Made by a program: the position numbers and the translations under genes. The notes under the pieces were generated by a model. The model saw only the letters and a list, made by a program, of their open reading frames with translations, was not told the origin of the DNA and made no database searches. A stretch of 64,000 nt of DNA from Phymorhynchus buccinoides (taxonomy: Eukaryota > Mollusca > Gastropoda > Neogastropoda > Raphitomidae). Numbering within the stretch: the stretch's first letter is position 1; each line of letters opens with the position of its first letter. Of this stretch, positions 1-11,616 are shown one piece after another. The DNA lies in contig CM065682.1 of the NCBI GenBank assembly GCA_017654935.2, forward strand, positions 34,523,595-34,587,594, in the 5' to 3' direction.

Positions 1-640
1 TGTCAGTATTCTATTGGAGTCTGTGACATCAGCACTTGTCGGTAAACCTGTTTTACTCTGATGACCGAATGCCATCTCAATTCTACCTTCTTTTCTGACT
101 GACTTTCTGCATTTCTCTGATTGAATGCCCGTATCTATTCTCTCTTCTTTACTGCTACAAGGTTTACAACCAAAGCAACATGGCCTGCTTATGCTGGCAA
201 ATCTTCTGTGTTCCACTGACAGTATTTGCCCTCAGTTGTTTCTTCTCTTTTTTCTTTTAACTTTTCTTTACATGGCTACAGTTCTGAAGTGAAGACACCG
301 CAGATGAGGCTTTTCATATGCAATAATTTTAAATCTTTTTCTGCTAAGGTCTATTACAAATGAGCTCTATCAGAAATGTGTCCATTTTGGTTTGTTCCTG
401 TCTAAGTCAGTTGGCCAAATTCTATCTTTTAGGATACTTGTACAAGTGGTGAGCATGTACATGTGTTTTATTGTAGTATGATTTAAACCACCAATACCTA
501 AAGCTATGTCTTCCGAAAGATGGAAATGGGGTTTAGTGTGTACTTATGACAATGTGCATTTGTTTGCACATGATTTCTGAATGTACAGCCATTATCATTT
601 GCTCAGTTTTGACCTTTGTATTTTGCTGTCTAATCTTCAG
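1..640. other. Non-coding, possibly intronic sequence
   Basis: AT-rich sequence with no supported coding region. It ends in a pyrimidine-rich tract and a consensus-like acceptor (taatcttcag, 631-640) directly before a short open segment, so it may be the last intron of a gene lying to the left. No repeat recognised. Confidence 0.3.
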
Positions 641-775
641 AGCTTTATAGTGGCCTACTCCCTTGTCACATTCCGAGTCCCATCATACAGCCACAGTTTG
701 ATTTACGAATATGGATTGATTAATGCTAGGCTGTCCAGAGGCAACCCACCAGAGGAGGCATTACACAGCTGGTAA
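641..775 (+). CDS. Possible terminal coding exon of an unidentified gene
   Basis: A pyrimidine-rich stretch and a good acceptor (cttcag at 635-640) precede a 44-codon open segment that ends in TAA at 773-775. Read from the acceptor in phase 0 it begins SFIVAYSLVTFRVP and ends EEALHSW. The segment is less AT-rich than its surroundings and has a hydrophobic start followed by a polar tail, as the C-terminus of a membrane protein might. I do not recognise the family. The orientation would put the rest of the gene left of the window. It could equally be a chance open frame. Confidence 0.35.
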   Translation, partial: SFIVAYSLVTFRVPSYSHSLIYEYGLINARLSRGNPPEEALHSW

Positions 776-1870
776 AGTTCATTGGACCCTGTTTTGATCT
801 GAAATGCACAGGATGCCACCTACTGAACCCTTCACTGATGACAACAATGGCTTTTTTGAGTTGCAGAGCTTAATCAAAAGCAGGATCCACCAGACTGCAG
901 TCTGCATTTCTACCTTTGCACCATGTTTGATAGTGTGTTGAAACTTTCACATAAAGAATATAAGGAATGAAGTTGCAACCATTATTAAATCTGGGTAAAA
1001 CAAACATACCTTTTTAAAAAAACTGAAACGGGTTATGCAGATTAAACCTGTGGCGTTTCACTTGTTGCTGACCTTACTGTTCTTTATTTTTTCTTAAAGG
1101 TCATTGGTTATATCAGTGTTGTTACTTACTGATATTTATGGCAGTTACTGTGATAGGGCGTTTCATCTGTGGCCACTGAATGTACAGTTGTGTGGACATT
1201 TTCAACGAAGCAGTTTACATCACAAATTTGGAGAAGAGTAGTATATTATGTATGATTAAAAAGAATGTTTCCTTATGTTCCTCGTTTTTCTTCACATCTC
1301 TTTATTATTGTTTCTAAAGGCAATAGAATCAATTCTTGCAAAGACAAGCGTGTACTATGCATTCCAATCTCCCACCCCCTTTTAAACAGGTTGGTGGTTC
1401 ATTGTCATCAAATCTTTTGCATGTGTCTTTAACAAAAAATTGTTCTTACTATCCTTTCACATTGTGAATTTTAAGTATTGATAAAACAAAGGGATAGATG
1501 CGCACAGACCTTTGATCTGGTTTTGTTGCATTTCTTTTAATCTTTTTTGTAACCTGCCCTTTTCATGTTGTTGGATTGCTTTTCATCTCTCATCATCTGA
1601 TTATATGGAAAACAATGTACAAATGTACAGGCTTTCTCACCTCTTTCAGTCTTTGACAATGAGTGTCACAACAAAAATCCCATATCTGATTAGGCCACAA
1701 CAATCTCTCACTAATTTTTTTTTATATGTAAAGATAAGCTGTAGCTGTATTACTGTTTGTCTTTCTGCCATGGTTTTCATCTTTACCATTCTTCTTCCAC
1801 TCCAACCTCACCTCTTTCTCTTCTTCCTCTTCATGTCTTCTTGGGAAAGCCATCTTATATATATTTTCGA
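776..1870. other. AT-rich non-coding; possible 3' UTR
   Basis: No coding segment, RNA gene or recognisable repeat seen. If the exon at 641-775 is real, part of this would be its 3' untranslated region. Confidence 0.3.
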
Positions 1871-1879
1871 AATCTGTAT

Positions 1880-2230
1880 GTGTGTCTGTCTGTCTGTGTG
1901 TGTGTGTGTGTGTCCCTTATGCACGGCCACAGTTCTCAACCGATCGACACCAAATTTGGTATCAAGCATCCTTGGCACCCTCGAAGGTCATGCAGTCCTT
2001 AGGATGAAGCGCGATAAGGATGAAGCACGATAAGTCGAGCCGCACGCGAAGCGCAAAGACTCGAAGCGCGCAAGCGTTGAGTCGATCAAAGGGGGCGGAG
2101 TCAAAAAGGGGGCGGAGTTTAGCGGAGCGCGAAGCGTGAGAAGTCGAACTGCGCGCGAAGCGCAAGGATTCGAACCGCGCAGGCGCGGAGTCTTTAAACC
2201 TATGTCTCATGTGCCAAGGGTTCCACAGCT
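1880..2230 (-). repeat. Dispersed repeat with GC-rich internal block
   Basis: Positions 1915-2000 are the reverse complement of segments at 23185-23255 and 23490-23575 (shared words include tgccaaggatgcttgat and gtgtcgatcggttgagaa). The repeat is flanked by a GT/TGTC microsatellite on the left and a TA microsatellite (2232-2249) on the right. An internal block at about 2030-2200 is unusually GC-rich and is built from short recurring words such as gcgaagcgcaa and gggggcggag. It ends cagctag before the TA run, which resembles a Helitron CTRR end, but I see no clear terminal hairpin. Confidence 0.7.
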
Positions 2231-4470
2231 AGTATATATATATATATATCTTTTTTAACTGACAATGTGATTGATTCAATTATTATTTGTAGAATGGCCT
2301 TGGGCACAACAGTTTAAAAATCAATTGTAGTGTGAAGTTTAGCATCATGGACAAGTTTACACATTTAAACAGATGCAAAAGGGGGAAAAATAACAAGCAA
2401 AAAGTAATCAAGCAAGCATGCAACCTATCTACTTTGCAAAAAAATTAATTAAGAAAAATGTCAGTGTATCACTAATGGAATGAATGGTCAGTGTATAAAG
2501 TATAATATTATTACTGCTATGCAGACATGCTGGTTTTCTTTTCTTTATTCATAACTTTGTTTAGAAACTTGAGCATTTATTCATAACTTTGTTTAGAAAC
2601 TTGAGCAAAGATACTTTCCAACTCCGGATTGTTCATGTTAGTTTTGGTTGTTGAAAATTCCGCTTAGGTAATTTTCTTTTTTCTTTTTGTTTCCTTTTAT
2701 TTGCCTTATGGCTCCGAGTAGGAACCAAAACTAACATTCGTTTAGAAAGTTTTATGTTAAGAGGTTAAATGGTCTGATGGAAAATCCTGGTAAATGTGCT
2801 TGTGAATATCAGTGGTGCAGTTGTGTTTACTTGATTATCAGACTTCTTTTGCAGAGTAGGGATTTTGAAGCCAATCTTTTAAGTTATTTATGTATTTTTT
2901 GTCCAAGGTACCTTGTACATCTATTACTTCTTGTCATCATCTTTTTGAGTTTTTAACTCTTTATTTTGTTGTGTTTATTATGATCAAATGCACTATTTCT
3001 TCATTTGCATCATCATCAATTCAGATTCACTGACTTCATGATCTTTTGATTCCTTCTCTTCTTTTTCTTGATCTTGTTCTTGATCCTTGCTCTTCTTTTT
3101 TGATTGTGTCTTGCACTTGCATGGATGTGCTCGGGATCATGAGCTTAGGAGCATAATGGATTATGTAAACTGCGCTGAAAAACAAGTTTAATGTCAATCT
3201 TACATGATTGGTACTGCCTGGTGTTGACGAGGTTTCATGAGGCGCATGTATGTCCAAACAAGCACGGTGTGTGCATGTGATATTGAAATGGGGCTTTAAA
3301 CTACTTGGCGATGTGCAAGGGCGATAAATTGTATATCTGAAACGAGCGCGCCACCTAGTGACAATTGGTGACCGAGAATTTTCAGAGGCTATATACTGCT
3401 TCTATATAGTGCAATAATTTTATGTAGGTGGCATTTGCAAACCCGTAGGCAAGTCAGGGGCAGAGACTTTTCAGTATAAAGCCCCAGTGTAATAGTCCCT
3501 TTAGTCCCTTTGTTCCTGTGTCTTAGAAATTACATGATTATTATGTACATCCGGGGATGTACACACACGCTGTGTGTCTTGTTAGGCATTGGTTTTGTTA
3601 ACAATAACAACGATTATATAACTAGAAAGTTACATTCATGTGGCATTGCTTCCATGGTGTTATTTTTGTTATCTACATGTGATCAAATTGAAATGGTTTA
3701 TATTTCATTGTAGTCTATGTTTGTGCAGCATTCCTGTAAATTAGTTGCTTATTTAAAGTGGTCATGATGCTTTAAAACATAATGTTGGGTTGAATAATAT
3801 GTGACAGTTCATGGGAAAACCAGACATAATGGAATTTTGACATAAATTGAGATTTTATCTTTCCACGGCGGAACAAAGATTCCTTGTTAATACACAGAAA
3901 TCCGAATTGAGTTATCTTGTCTAGTTTTTATTTTATTATTTAAGGTTTGGCATCCGAAATAGATCATTTGCAGAAATTGAAAAAAAAAAAAAAAAAAAAA
4001 CAAAAAGGCATAGAAGATACAATTTTGCCTCTTTTTTTCTATTGACTTGATTTAGAAAACACTTTAAAAAAAAGAAGAAATAATTCAAAATCATCTTTCA
4101 TGTTGTGGATACTGGTAGAAAACATAAAAATAGACATAAATATGCCCTAAATAGAAAATCAATATTTTTTGGGTTGACAATTTCTGGTTTTTGCTAAAAA
4201 CATTCTGAGCGACTTATGTAGGTTTTTCACATACACAATCACATATGCTCATATTCCATTTATATCAACGCATTTATTTCTTGAATGTCCAAAGTTGTAC
4301 AGTTTGGGTTTAATGAAATCGTCTTGTAAGTTTTTAAATGGTGTTGTGGTTTATAGCATAAAATATAGTTTAAAGACATAGAACTTTTCCCATGCTTGTT
4401 AGGTGTATTGACTTTATTAGAATAGATGCTATTGCTCTAGGCTTACAGAGGGCTTAGTTTGAAGCATTTT
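2231..4470. other. AT-rich intergenic sequence
   Basis: No coding sequence supported. It contains a 30-bp tandem duplication (about 2548-2607, words ttcataactttgtttagaaa), a small inverted pair around 2636-2738 (gttagttttggtt and aaccaaaactaac) and a poly-A run near 3980-4000. Confidence 0.5.
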
Positions 4471-4530
4471 AACTCATTCAAGTCGTTCTGGCCATATATG
4501 TCTGGAATTAATAGGTAGCTGTCAATTTGA
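4470..4530 (+). repeat. TTAA-bounded element terminus (fragment)
   Basis: The sequence ttaactcattcaagtcgttc followed by tggccatatatgtc recurs at 61568-61600 with few differences (ccggccatatatgtc there). It begins with TTAA like the piggyBac-like elements elsewhere in the window. Only one end is recognisable here. Confidence 0.5.
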
Positions 4531-4618
4531 TGCATTTGCTTCAAGGGAAGTAAATCTGTGTGCACACCTTGGTCACTTCTAAACTCACTTCACTCCCTTA
4601 TACCTCTTGAGCTCAAAT

Positions 4619-4740
4619 GGGAATAGTCCCCCCATGGTGATACAGGAGACGGGAGGGGGGAATATCTTTCATACAAATAGTTCCCCCACCTTCTTGAAGT
4701 TCTGTGCTTGTAACTTCCTTTAATCTATCAATCTAATTTA
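4619..4740 (+). repeat. Fragment of dispersed repeat family C
   Basis: The words catacaaatagttccccc and gttctgtgcttgtaacttcc match the copy at 42800-43190 in the same orientation and, as reverse complement, 60150-60560. About 120 bp remain. The family has no coding capacity that I can see. Confidence 0.65.
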
Positions 4741-4818
4741 ACCATACATTACCAACACTTAAAACATGTGCATTGACTCATAATGACCTGGAACTATACC
4801 AAAGAATATAGTAAAACG

Positions 4819-6000
4819 AAAGTAGGGCGTGACGTCACTCCCTGCGCCGGATATGGGGTGCGAGTTATCCCCCCTACATCCGGGCAGGCGAGGTGCGCGC
4901 GCGCACTACAAACATCATTCTTTCTTTTCCACCCAAGCTCTCTTGACCTGGCTTGCCATTGCTCTCTTCCTTTTGGGGTTCCTGCTCTGTTCTAGGTGGG
5001 TCCGTTCCATTTATTTTGTAACTGACTATTCTTTTGTTTCTTGGACTGCCTGTTGGGCTGTCTATCGATTTTATTTTCTTGTATTTTTGGAAATTTTCAT
5101 GATACAAGTCAGGCCGGTTTTCTTCGTGTGTGTTGTGTGGGCGGCCATCATGGCTTCACCCACCCCCCACACTCTTTTTAAGACTTCGGTCTCTGCTCCG
5201 GTTCTCTCCTCTACCCCTCTCCCTCGCGATGGGAGTGGTAGGTTCGTTTCTCCCTCTCTTTCTCAAGAAAAGTCTACTAAAGAGAAATCTGTTTCCAAGG
5301 AGAAAACTCTCAAGAAATCTTCGCGATCTTCTTCTAAACATGACGTTTCTCCAGTTAAGGCGGTTTCAGTTTCTCGCGAACTTGACCCCTTGTCTTCGGT
5401 TTCGGTGGCTTCCACCCCTTCTGTGGATACTCAGTCCGTTCTGCAGTCTTTTATCGACCAGCTCGGTTCTAGTGGTCTTCACTTTTGTCCGGTTAAATCA
5501 GTTGAATCTTCGGATTTATTTTGCCGGTTCTCTTGAGTCAGTTTACCCGGTTGTTTCGGCCCAAACAACTGGGTCTACTCTCTCTCCTACTCTTGTCCAC
5601 AGGGTTTCCAGCAAGCGTCCTCTTTCCACGAGGGCCCTTTCTTCCTCCAAGACGACGGAGGGCACTTACGTGGCCTCTCACTTCAGACCGGTGGGACTAC
5701 GGTTGGCCCGCCCGATCCTGGAGGATCCACCGGTTCTTCTCCCGGGGGATCAGGAGTATCCTCCGGCGAGCTCGCCCTCCCATGCTATGGGATTTGAATC
5801 CGACGGACGGTCGGATTCAAGGCGAAGGCCCCCCACCTCTGTATCCAAAAGAGGTCACGGTTCAGCCGAACCGTGGGGCTATGAACCTACCGGGGACGAA
5901 GGGACTAGATCCCTAGGCCCCGAAGGCCACAGGCTCATGGCCAGTTCCGTAGAGACGCGAGCTCACGGTTCTGGCGCCTACAGGCAAACTTACGGTGGAG
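4819..6000 (+). mobile_element. Probable retroelement 5' part with gag-like region, interrupted by N gap
   Basis: Composition changes abruptly to GC-rich at about 4819 and stays so up to the N run at 6001; the sequence right of the gap is AT-rich again. An ATG at 5150 opens a 128-codon frame ending at 5536 whose product is rich in serine, lysine and proline (for example SLSQEKSTKEKSVSKEKTLK), like the low-complexity N-terminal part of some gag proteins. Open sequence of similar composition continues in another frame from about 5530 to the gap, so the frame is probably broken by one base in the T run near 5518-5522. No protease, reverse transcriptase or long terminal repeat is visible. Assignment to a retroelement rests on composition, isolation and low-complexity coding, so it is tentative. 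Confidence 0.4.
4830..4837. promoter_or_regulatory. Palindromic CRE-like motif TGACGTCA
   Basis: A perfect 8-bp TGACGTCA sits at the start of the abrupt GC-rich block that begins near 4819, about 320 bp before the gag-like ATG at 5150. The motif is a known CREB/ATF binding sequence. A promoter role for the retroelement is inference. Confidence 0.35.
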
Positions 6001-6500
6001 NNNNNNNNNNNNNNNNNNNNNNNNNNNNNNNNNNNNNNNNNNNNNNNNNNNNNNNNNNNNNNNNNNNNNNNNNNNNNNNNNNNNNNNNNNNNNNNNNNNN
6101 NNNNNNNNNNNNNNNNNNNNNNNNNNNNNNNNNNNNNNNNNNNNNNNNNNNNNNNNNNNNNNNNNNNNNNNNNNNNNNNNNNNNNNNNNNNNNNNNNNNN
6201 NNNNNNNNNNNNNNNNNNNNNNNNNNNNNNNNNNNNNNNNNNNNNNNNNNNNNNNNNNNNNNNNNNNNNNNNNNNNNNNNNNNNNNNNNNNNNNNNNNNN
6301 NNNNNNNNNNNNNNNNNNNNNNNNNNNNNNNNNNNNNNNNNNNNNNNNNNNNNNNNNNNNNNNNNNNNNNNNNNNNNNNNNNNNNNNNNNNNNNNNNNNN
6401 NNNNNNNNNNNNNNNNNNNNNNNNNNNNNNNNNNNNNNNNNNNNNNNNNNNNNNNNNNNNNNNNNNNNNNNNNNNNNNNNNNNNNNNNNNNNNNNNNNNN
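6001..6500. other. Assembly gap (500 N)
   Basis: Exactly 500 unknown bases, which suggests a placeholder length and not a measured gap. It cuts the GC-rich retroelement-like block. Apparent open frames across it are artefacts. Confidence 0.99.
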
Positions 6501-6986
6501 TTGTTTTATACTAGTATGTGCTTACTATGGCTATTTTTTATGGATGGGTCCATGGTGATAAGTTGAATGAAGCAACTTAACTGCCAATACTATGACTATT
6601 TAAATTAAGCACAAGTTATCCAGCCAGCCTTAAAGATGGTACAATGGCTGATCTGTCTAGAATTTTGTGTGATAAAACTGTTGTTTTGTCACTGGTACTA
6701 ATGTATTTGGTTTAATTTGTGGTAAATGTGTTCATGATTGTGTTTGGTAGAACAATGTGTTGTTGTTTTAAAGTGTGGTATTTAGTACAATGACTGTGTT
6801 CTGTTTATGTTTTATACAAAACATAATATTGAGTGTTTTGCTGCAATTTAAAAGGTATATGATGAGTCGGCAGTACTGTTTGGTACTGTAAATTTACCCC
6901 TTCAGATGATTTCTATTTACGCAATTCAGATTTTTTGTTTTCAGCAATCTTTGCTCAATTATTGAATATACTTATGTGTCAATACT
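6501..6986. other. AT-rich non-coding sequence
   Basis: Nothing recognisable. Confidence 0.4.
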
Positions 6987-7140
6987 TACCATATTTTTCG
7001 GACTATAAGGCAATACTGTTTCCCCAGACTGAGACCCCTGCGCCTTATAATATGAAAATAGTAAGAAACTATAACAACAAAATCTGATTTTTGTGTAAAA
7101 ACAAATTGGGGGTGCGCCTTATAGTCCCAAAAATACAGTA
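6987..7140. mobile_element. Tc1/mariner-type MITE, copy 1
   Basis: 154 bp bounded by TA. Terminal inverted repeats read accatatttttcggacta on the left and tagtcccaaaaatacagta on the right. Internal sub-terminal words aaggc and gcgccttataat are typical of the widespread MITE family whose ends resemble ATTTTTCGGACTATAAGGCGC. A second copy is at 48058-48196 and a half copy ends at 52203. No coding capacity; it would depend on a transposase in trans. Confidence 0.8.
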
Positions 7141-7610
7141 TGTGTTTACATATTTTTCATAATTATCTAATTCTTTTGTTGTACAAAAGAAACTTTTATT
7201 TCCTCATGAGTCACCTTTTTTTTTTTTACTTTTTTTTTTTAATACTTCCTGTGGCATTTTTTTATTCTGTACCACATTCATAGACCATTCAATATTAACT
7301 ATCAGTTATTGATTTACTGATAACCGTAAGTTATTGACATCATAAGTCATTACTAAGGTTGATTAGTGAAGCCAATCACATATTCTATAACATTATTTCA
7401 AAATTATCTAGAGTGTAATACACCGTGCACACCAGAGCTAGCCTTATGGGTGGAGTTCAGTTTACTCGGTAAAGTCTATAAAACATAAAACTGATTGATT
7501 AGGATTATTTGGACAGCTGGTGTTACATTTAATATCCCTCTCTTCGAATCATGTGTAATTGCACCTGTATTTCAACTATATGCTGGCAAAACATTGTATA
7601 GCAGACTCTG

Positions 7611-7645
<35 letters not shown>

Positions 7646-7819
7646 GGGGGGGGGGGGAGTTGGGGTAGAGGTTTGTTTTTGTTGTCTATATATGGCATAA
7701 CTGTTTTTGTTGTTTCAAGAAGAAAAAATTGGAACGTTATTTATTCATTTTCATTTGATAGCTTAATAGTTTGTTTGTCAAGCATGTGAGATGCAAGTAC
7801 ATGTGTGCTTGCATGCTGT

Positions 7820-7850
<31 letters not shown>

Positions 7851-7909
7851 CATGCATGCATGCATGTGTATGTATATGTCTTATTCAGTTATTGTGTGCA
7901 TATGTAATA
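7141..7909. other. Non-coding with GT and poly-G microsatellites
   Basis: GT repeats at about 7612-7641, followed by a G run to about 7657, and GT repeats again at about 7820-7850 with a short GCAT run. No coding sequence. Confidence 0.6.
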
Positions 7910-8013
7910 TAATAATAATAATAGTACATCTATATAGTGCTTTACCTCAGATGAGCCCAAAGCGCTTTACAATCAATTATTCATCAACAAATAGACCAAC
8001 AACAACAACAAAA
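7910..8013 (-). mobile_element. 3' end fragment of the CR1/L2-like LINE
   Basis: The reverse complement of this segment matches the 3' end of the LINE at 29590-29682 almost base for base. It includes tgtaaagcgctttgggctca and the trinucleotide tail (here aataataataata on the + strand). Only about 100 bp remain, as expected from 5'-truncated target-primed insertion. Confidence 0.85.
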
Positions 8014-8957
8014 TGTACTTGTATGTGAGAATATGTAATTAATGTGTTTGTGTATGTGTTTAGCTTGCATATATTTGAATGTGAACAGATGATTGTGAAG
8101 ACTTCTTATGTTTTACATTCATTTCTACACAGCAGATTATTAAGCATGGTGTCTTTTTTATAGGGAAGATAAGATAAATTTAGGTAATATTCATACATTT
8201 TGGTGTTTGTTTTTATTTTGTGTTCTGTTCCTTTTTTTTTTAACCATGATCCAAAGTAGTGTTTTCTTTATTTCTTTTTCTATTTTTTTCTTCTTTTTTA
8301 ATGATTCTAAAGACATTTTGGTATTTTTGTAATTTATGTTGTTGTTTTTCTTATCATTATCATCTTCATTCATCAACATTGTTGACATTATTATTTAACC
8401 TGGATTTTCTGTCAGATATAATAACTGGTTTATTTTCTCTCACTGAAATTTCAAATATCTCCTTAAAAAAAGAAGTATACCTGTATCTGAATTGGAGTGC
8501 ATAACTTTTCTTTTTAATAGATATGAACTAAAAGGCATGAACAACATAGGTTTATGCATATTATTTTAGACAAGACAGCAAGTTGCAAGACATCATTTTG
8601 ACTTGAATTGTTTTTACTAAAAAAAAATTGGATTTATGCTATTCTATTTTTATACTAAATACTTCAAGGGTTTTTAAAAAAATGAAAATGTCTTTTATTG
8701 AATAATTTAGTAATATTGAAAAGGCGTTTGGAAATTGAGAATCATAGGCTACATTTTCTTGCTTTCATTTTGGGAAATAGGGTTCTCACTTCTGTGTTTT
8801 TCATTATTCATGCTTTTTTTTTCTTTTAATGCCAATTTCTTTAACTAAGCCCACCCTCCACCCACCCCTCCCATTTTGTTTTTGTTTCAAGTTGATGACA
8901 TAGGTGGTAAAAATGCACATGCTGTTAAGTAAGGATCATTGCAATTGGATTATTATT
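8014..8957. other. AT-rich intergenic sequence
   Basis: No coding region or repeat recognised. Confidence 0.4.
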
Positions 8958-9373
8958 GGGTAAAGATGTGCCCCCCCCCCCTTACATTTCTCAGCTCTCC
9001 CCACATTTTTACACCTGCCTTTCTAATTATCTTTGTTGAATAATTAATCGCAGTCATGATAAAGGCCATTATCTAATAGGACAACCCACCCCACGCCCCA
9101 CCCCCCATGTAGTGCAGTACACACAACAGCCGCAGAGCATTTGTCACAGTCCTGGTTCATTGCGGTTTTTTCGTCTTGCCTTTATCTTCTACTATTATTG
9201 AATGCATGTGTTTAATTATGTAAATGCATGAAAATTAGTGTTAAATATAGCAAACGATAGAGGATGAAGTACTGAATCTGCAGTAAGAAAAGAAAGAAAA
9301 AAAGAGAAAAAAAAGAAAAGAGAAATGGAGGGGGTGTGGGGGGGGGGGGGGGGGGTGCATCTTTACCTTTACC
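8958..9373. mobile_element. Terminal-inverted-repeat element, family F copy 1
   Basis: Left end gggtaaagatgtgccccc and right end gggggtgcatctttacc are inverted repeats with a homopolymer C/G run just inside each. The interior words aggccattatttaatagga-like, gtagtgcagtaca and ggttcattgcg recur in the copy at 62942-63346. About 416 bp, non-coding. Confidence 0.7.
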
Positions 9374-10346
9374 TATTATTGTTACTGGTAAATAATTATT
9401 GTTAATGATAATTTAGTGTTGATGGCTGAAGTCTTTTAAAATCAAAATATAAGCTCTGCGACAGTCAAGTTTGTAGATCTGAAATACTGCCAATCCAAAG
9501 GCCAAGATGTTGTGACCCGATTAGCAACACTTCATGGAATATCCTGTAACATTCATTCATTGTTGTAATGTTTTGACTGTGACCTTCATTGGGTTTTTTT
9601 TCTGTTTTCAGTTTATTTCTAACTGATGTAAAAGATGTTGTGAAATGGAAATGCCTGTTCATTGTATGTCCATTATAGGTGTGTTTTTAAGTGTAAGCTG
9701 TCATCGTTAATTTTGCGTGTGTGACGTTTGTCAAACCAAAATCATCCAATCCATGTTTAGCTGTGATTGAAAGTATGACTTGTTTTAAAAAATAATTAAA
9801 AAGAAAAGATTTATCTCCCATATGCTCTTTTCATCTATGGCTGTTTAGGATGTTTGTTAACTGCGTAAACGACATCATTGGGTGATTTTTGAATGGGCAG
9901 GAGGGTGAGACTGTGTGTAACCTGGTGTTGTGTGATTTATTTTAACAAGTACTGAACATTGTGTGATTTGCCATGTCTAGTCACTGAGCTTTTGCAAAGC
10001 TTGTTGTCCTTTTGGTTCGCCTTACTGGATTAAACGGTTGGAAGATGTGAGTGAAGCCGGTGGTTTTGTTATCTTGCTATAAAGCTTGTTGGTGGATCAG
10101 TATGTGTATGGTATTGATTTGTGTGTATGTGGATTCTTTTCTGTCTGTTTTCTTTATCACAGTTTTAACAATAGTGGTAAAAATAGCTCGGTTGCATGCA
10201 GTACTTGGATAATCATTGTTTTTATATTGTCATTAAAATTGATAGTACAGTTAGCCCTGAACTTGAATGAGCAGGGCTCAAACGTTTCTCTGAGAAAATT
10301 CTAGTGGAGAAATCAGAATTAAACTAGAGCATGGAAACGCTAGATC
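9374..10346. other. AT-rich intergenic sequence
   Basis: No supported coding sequence or repeat. Confidence 0.4.
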
Positions 10347-10700
10347 AACCAGCCGCGCGGCAGCATTTTTGGGTCCAGTGACCTTGCAGGAACACACAGA
10401 CAAACACCCCTGAAACTAAAGTCCGAACAAACAGTCTATGCCTGCACTTTACCCCAGTGCCAGTGAGGATCTCTCGCCGCAGCATTATCGGCTTCAGTGA
10501 CCTTCACCTTTGACCAATTACCTTCATTTTCGAACTTGACCTTGATATCCTAAATGCCTATCCGCATGCAAAATGTTAACCTCCTAGGTCTCTCCGTTCA
10601 AACGTTATTGTAGTAACATACAGACACATGGATAGTTAGTCACATAGGAACAAACAGACTGCTCTGAAGACATTAACCAGCTTTCGCTTTGCGGCTGGTT
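10347..10700. mobile_element. Dispersed element with 10-bp inverted ends and terminal hairpin
   Basis: Begins aaccagccgc (10347-10356) and ends gcggctggtt (10691-10700), perfect inverted 10-mers. The right end alone can fold as a hairpin (aaccagc, loop, gctggtt), as Helitron 3' ends do, though no CTRR end is evident. Interior holds the gaccttgaccttgat type word common to the repeats at 22432-23060. Confidence 0.5.
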
Positions 10701-11079
10701 TATAAAATCTCCATGAAGTTCAACATGCTTACTATTGCCTTAACTTTGGGTTTAATCTGTGCCGTGCAATGCATTCCTTGATATTTTTGTTTGTCTGTTT
10801 TCCCTGCAGTCTTAGCACTTGATTCTGCAGTGGATAGTAAGTGATTATGAGGCTGCAATCCAGAGGAGACACTCCAGTATACTGGATTCACTTTAATGAC
10901 GATCTGTTAGACTTATCCAAAACTAGCAGACCACTGCTATTCTCTTATAAAGGGTTAAAACCCTACAAAGAGGGAGTGCTACTGACACTAAGCCAACCAG
11001 GGTATCATCCAGAACTTGGTTCATAACAAATTAGAACACAGGAATAGACTTTTGCTATTGTCCTTAAGCTACTGGACAT

Positions 11080-11465
11080 AACTGGTATTTGGTACTTTAT
11101 AGCCACAGAAGCGTTTGTAAAATTCGGGTTGCTCCCACATGGAGAGCACATCGCAGCCAGAGGCGCACCACCCTTTTTTCTGTTTTTTTAATTTATTTGC
11201 ATGCGATTTTTGTGTGACTGATGAGGAAGGAAAGGGGGAGGGCGGTAAATTTTGACCAAATGACAACTTTTTTGTTGCTACTGGGTTTAGCATGTGATAA
11301 GTGCATAGGCACACAGGACCTTGGTTTATTGTCTCATTCGAAAGACTTCACGTTCAGTCCGTAAGGCCTAGTGCAGAGTGAGAGGACAAATCCCCTGTAC
11401 CCAGGTTCGAACTCGGGTTTGTTGTATACGAGGTGAACACGTTACTTCAGTGCCACTCTACACCT
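11080..11465 (-). mobile_element. tRNA-derived SINE, copy 1
   Basis: About 385 bp closely match 49615-50003 in the same orientation. Read on the - strand the head has a tRNA-like A box (about 11461-11439, gtggcactgaagtaacgtg), a tccgcctcgta-like anticodon arm and a B box (gagttcgaacctggg, about 11415-11401). Spacing is that of a tRNA-derived pol III promoter. The body has no coding capacity. The element has the usual SINE order of promoter head then unrelated body. Confidence 0.75.
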
Positions 11466-11616
11466 TAACCTTAACTCAAACTGTTAATAAATAACTTACA
11501 GCTCCCGCGGTTTTGAGAACAAGATCCCCCACACTACAGAAAACAATGAAATCTTGATACTTGAGTTAGTGTATGGTATGAAATATCAAGTCATTGACTT
11601 CAGCTTATTCAAACAG

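Noticed and set aside
5130..6566. 478-codon frame spanning the N run
   Set aside because: A third of it is unknown bases and the right part is AT-rich non-coding sequence; only the part left of 6001 may be a decayed retroelement frame.
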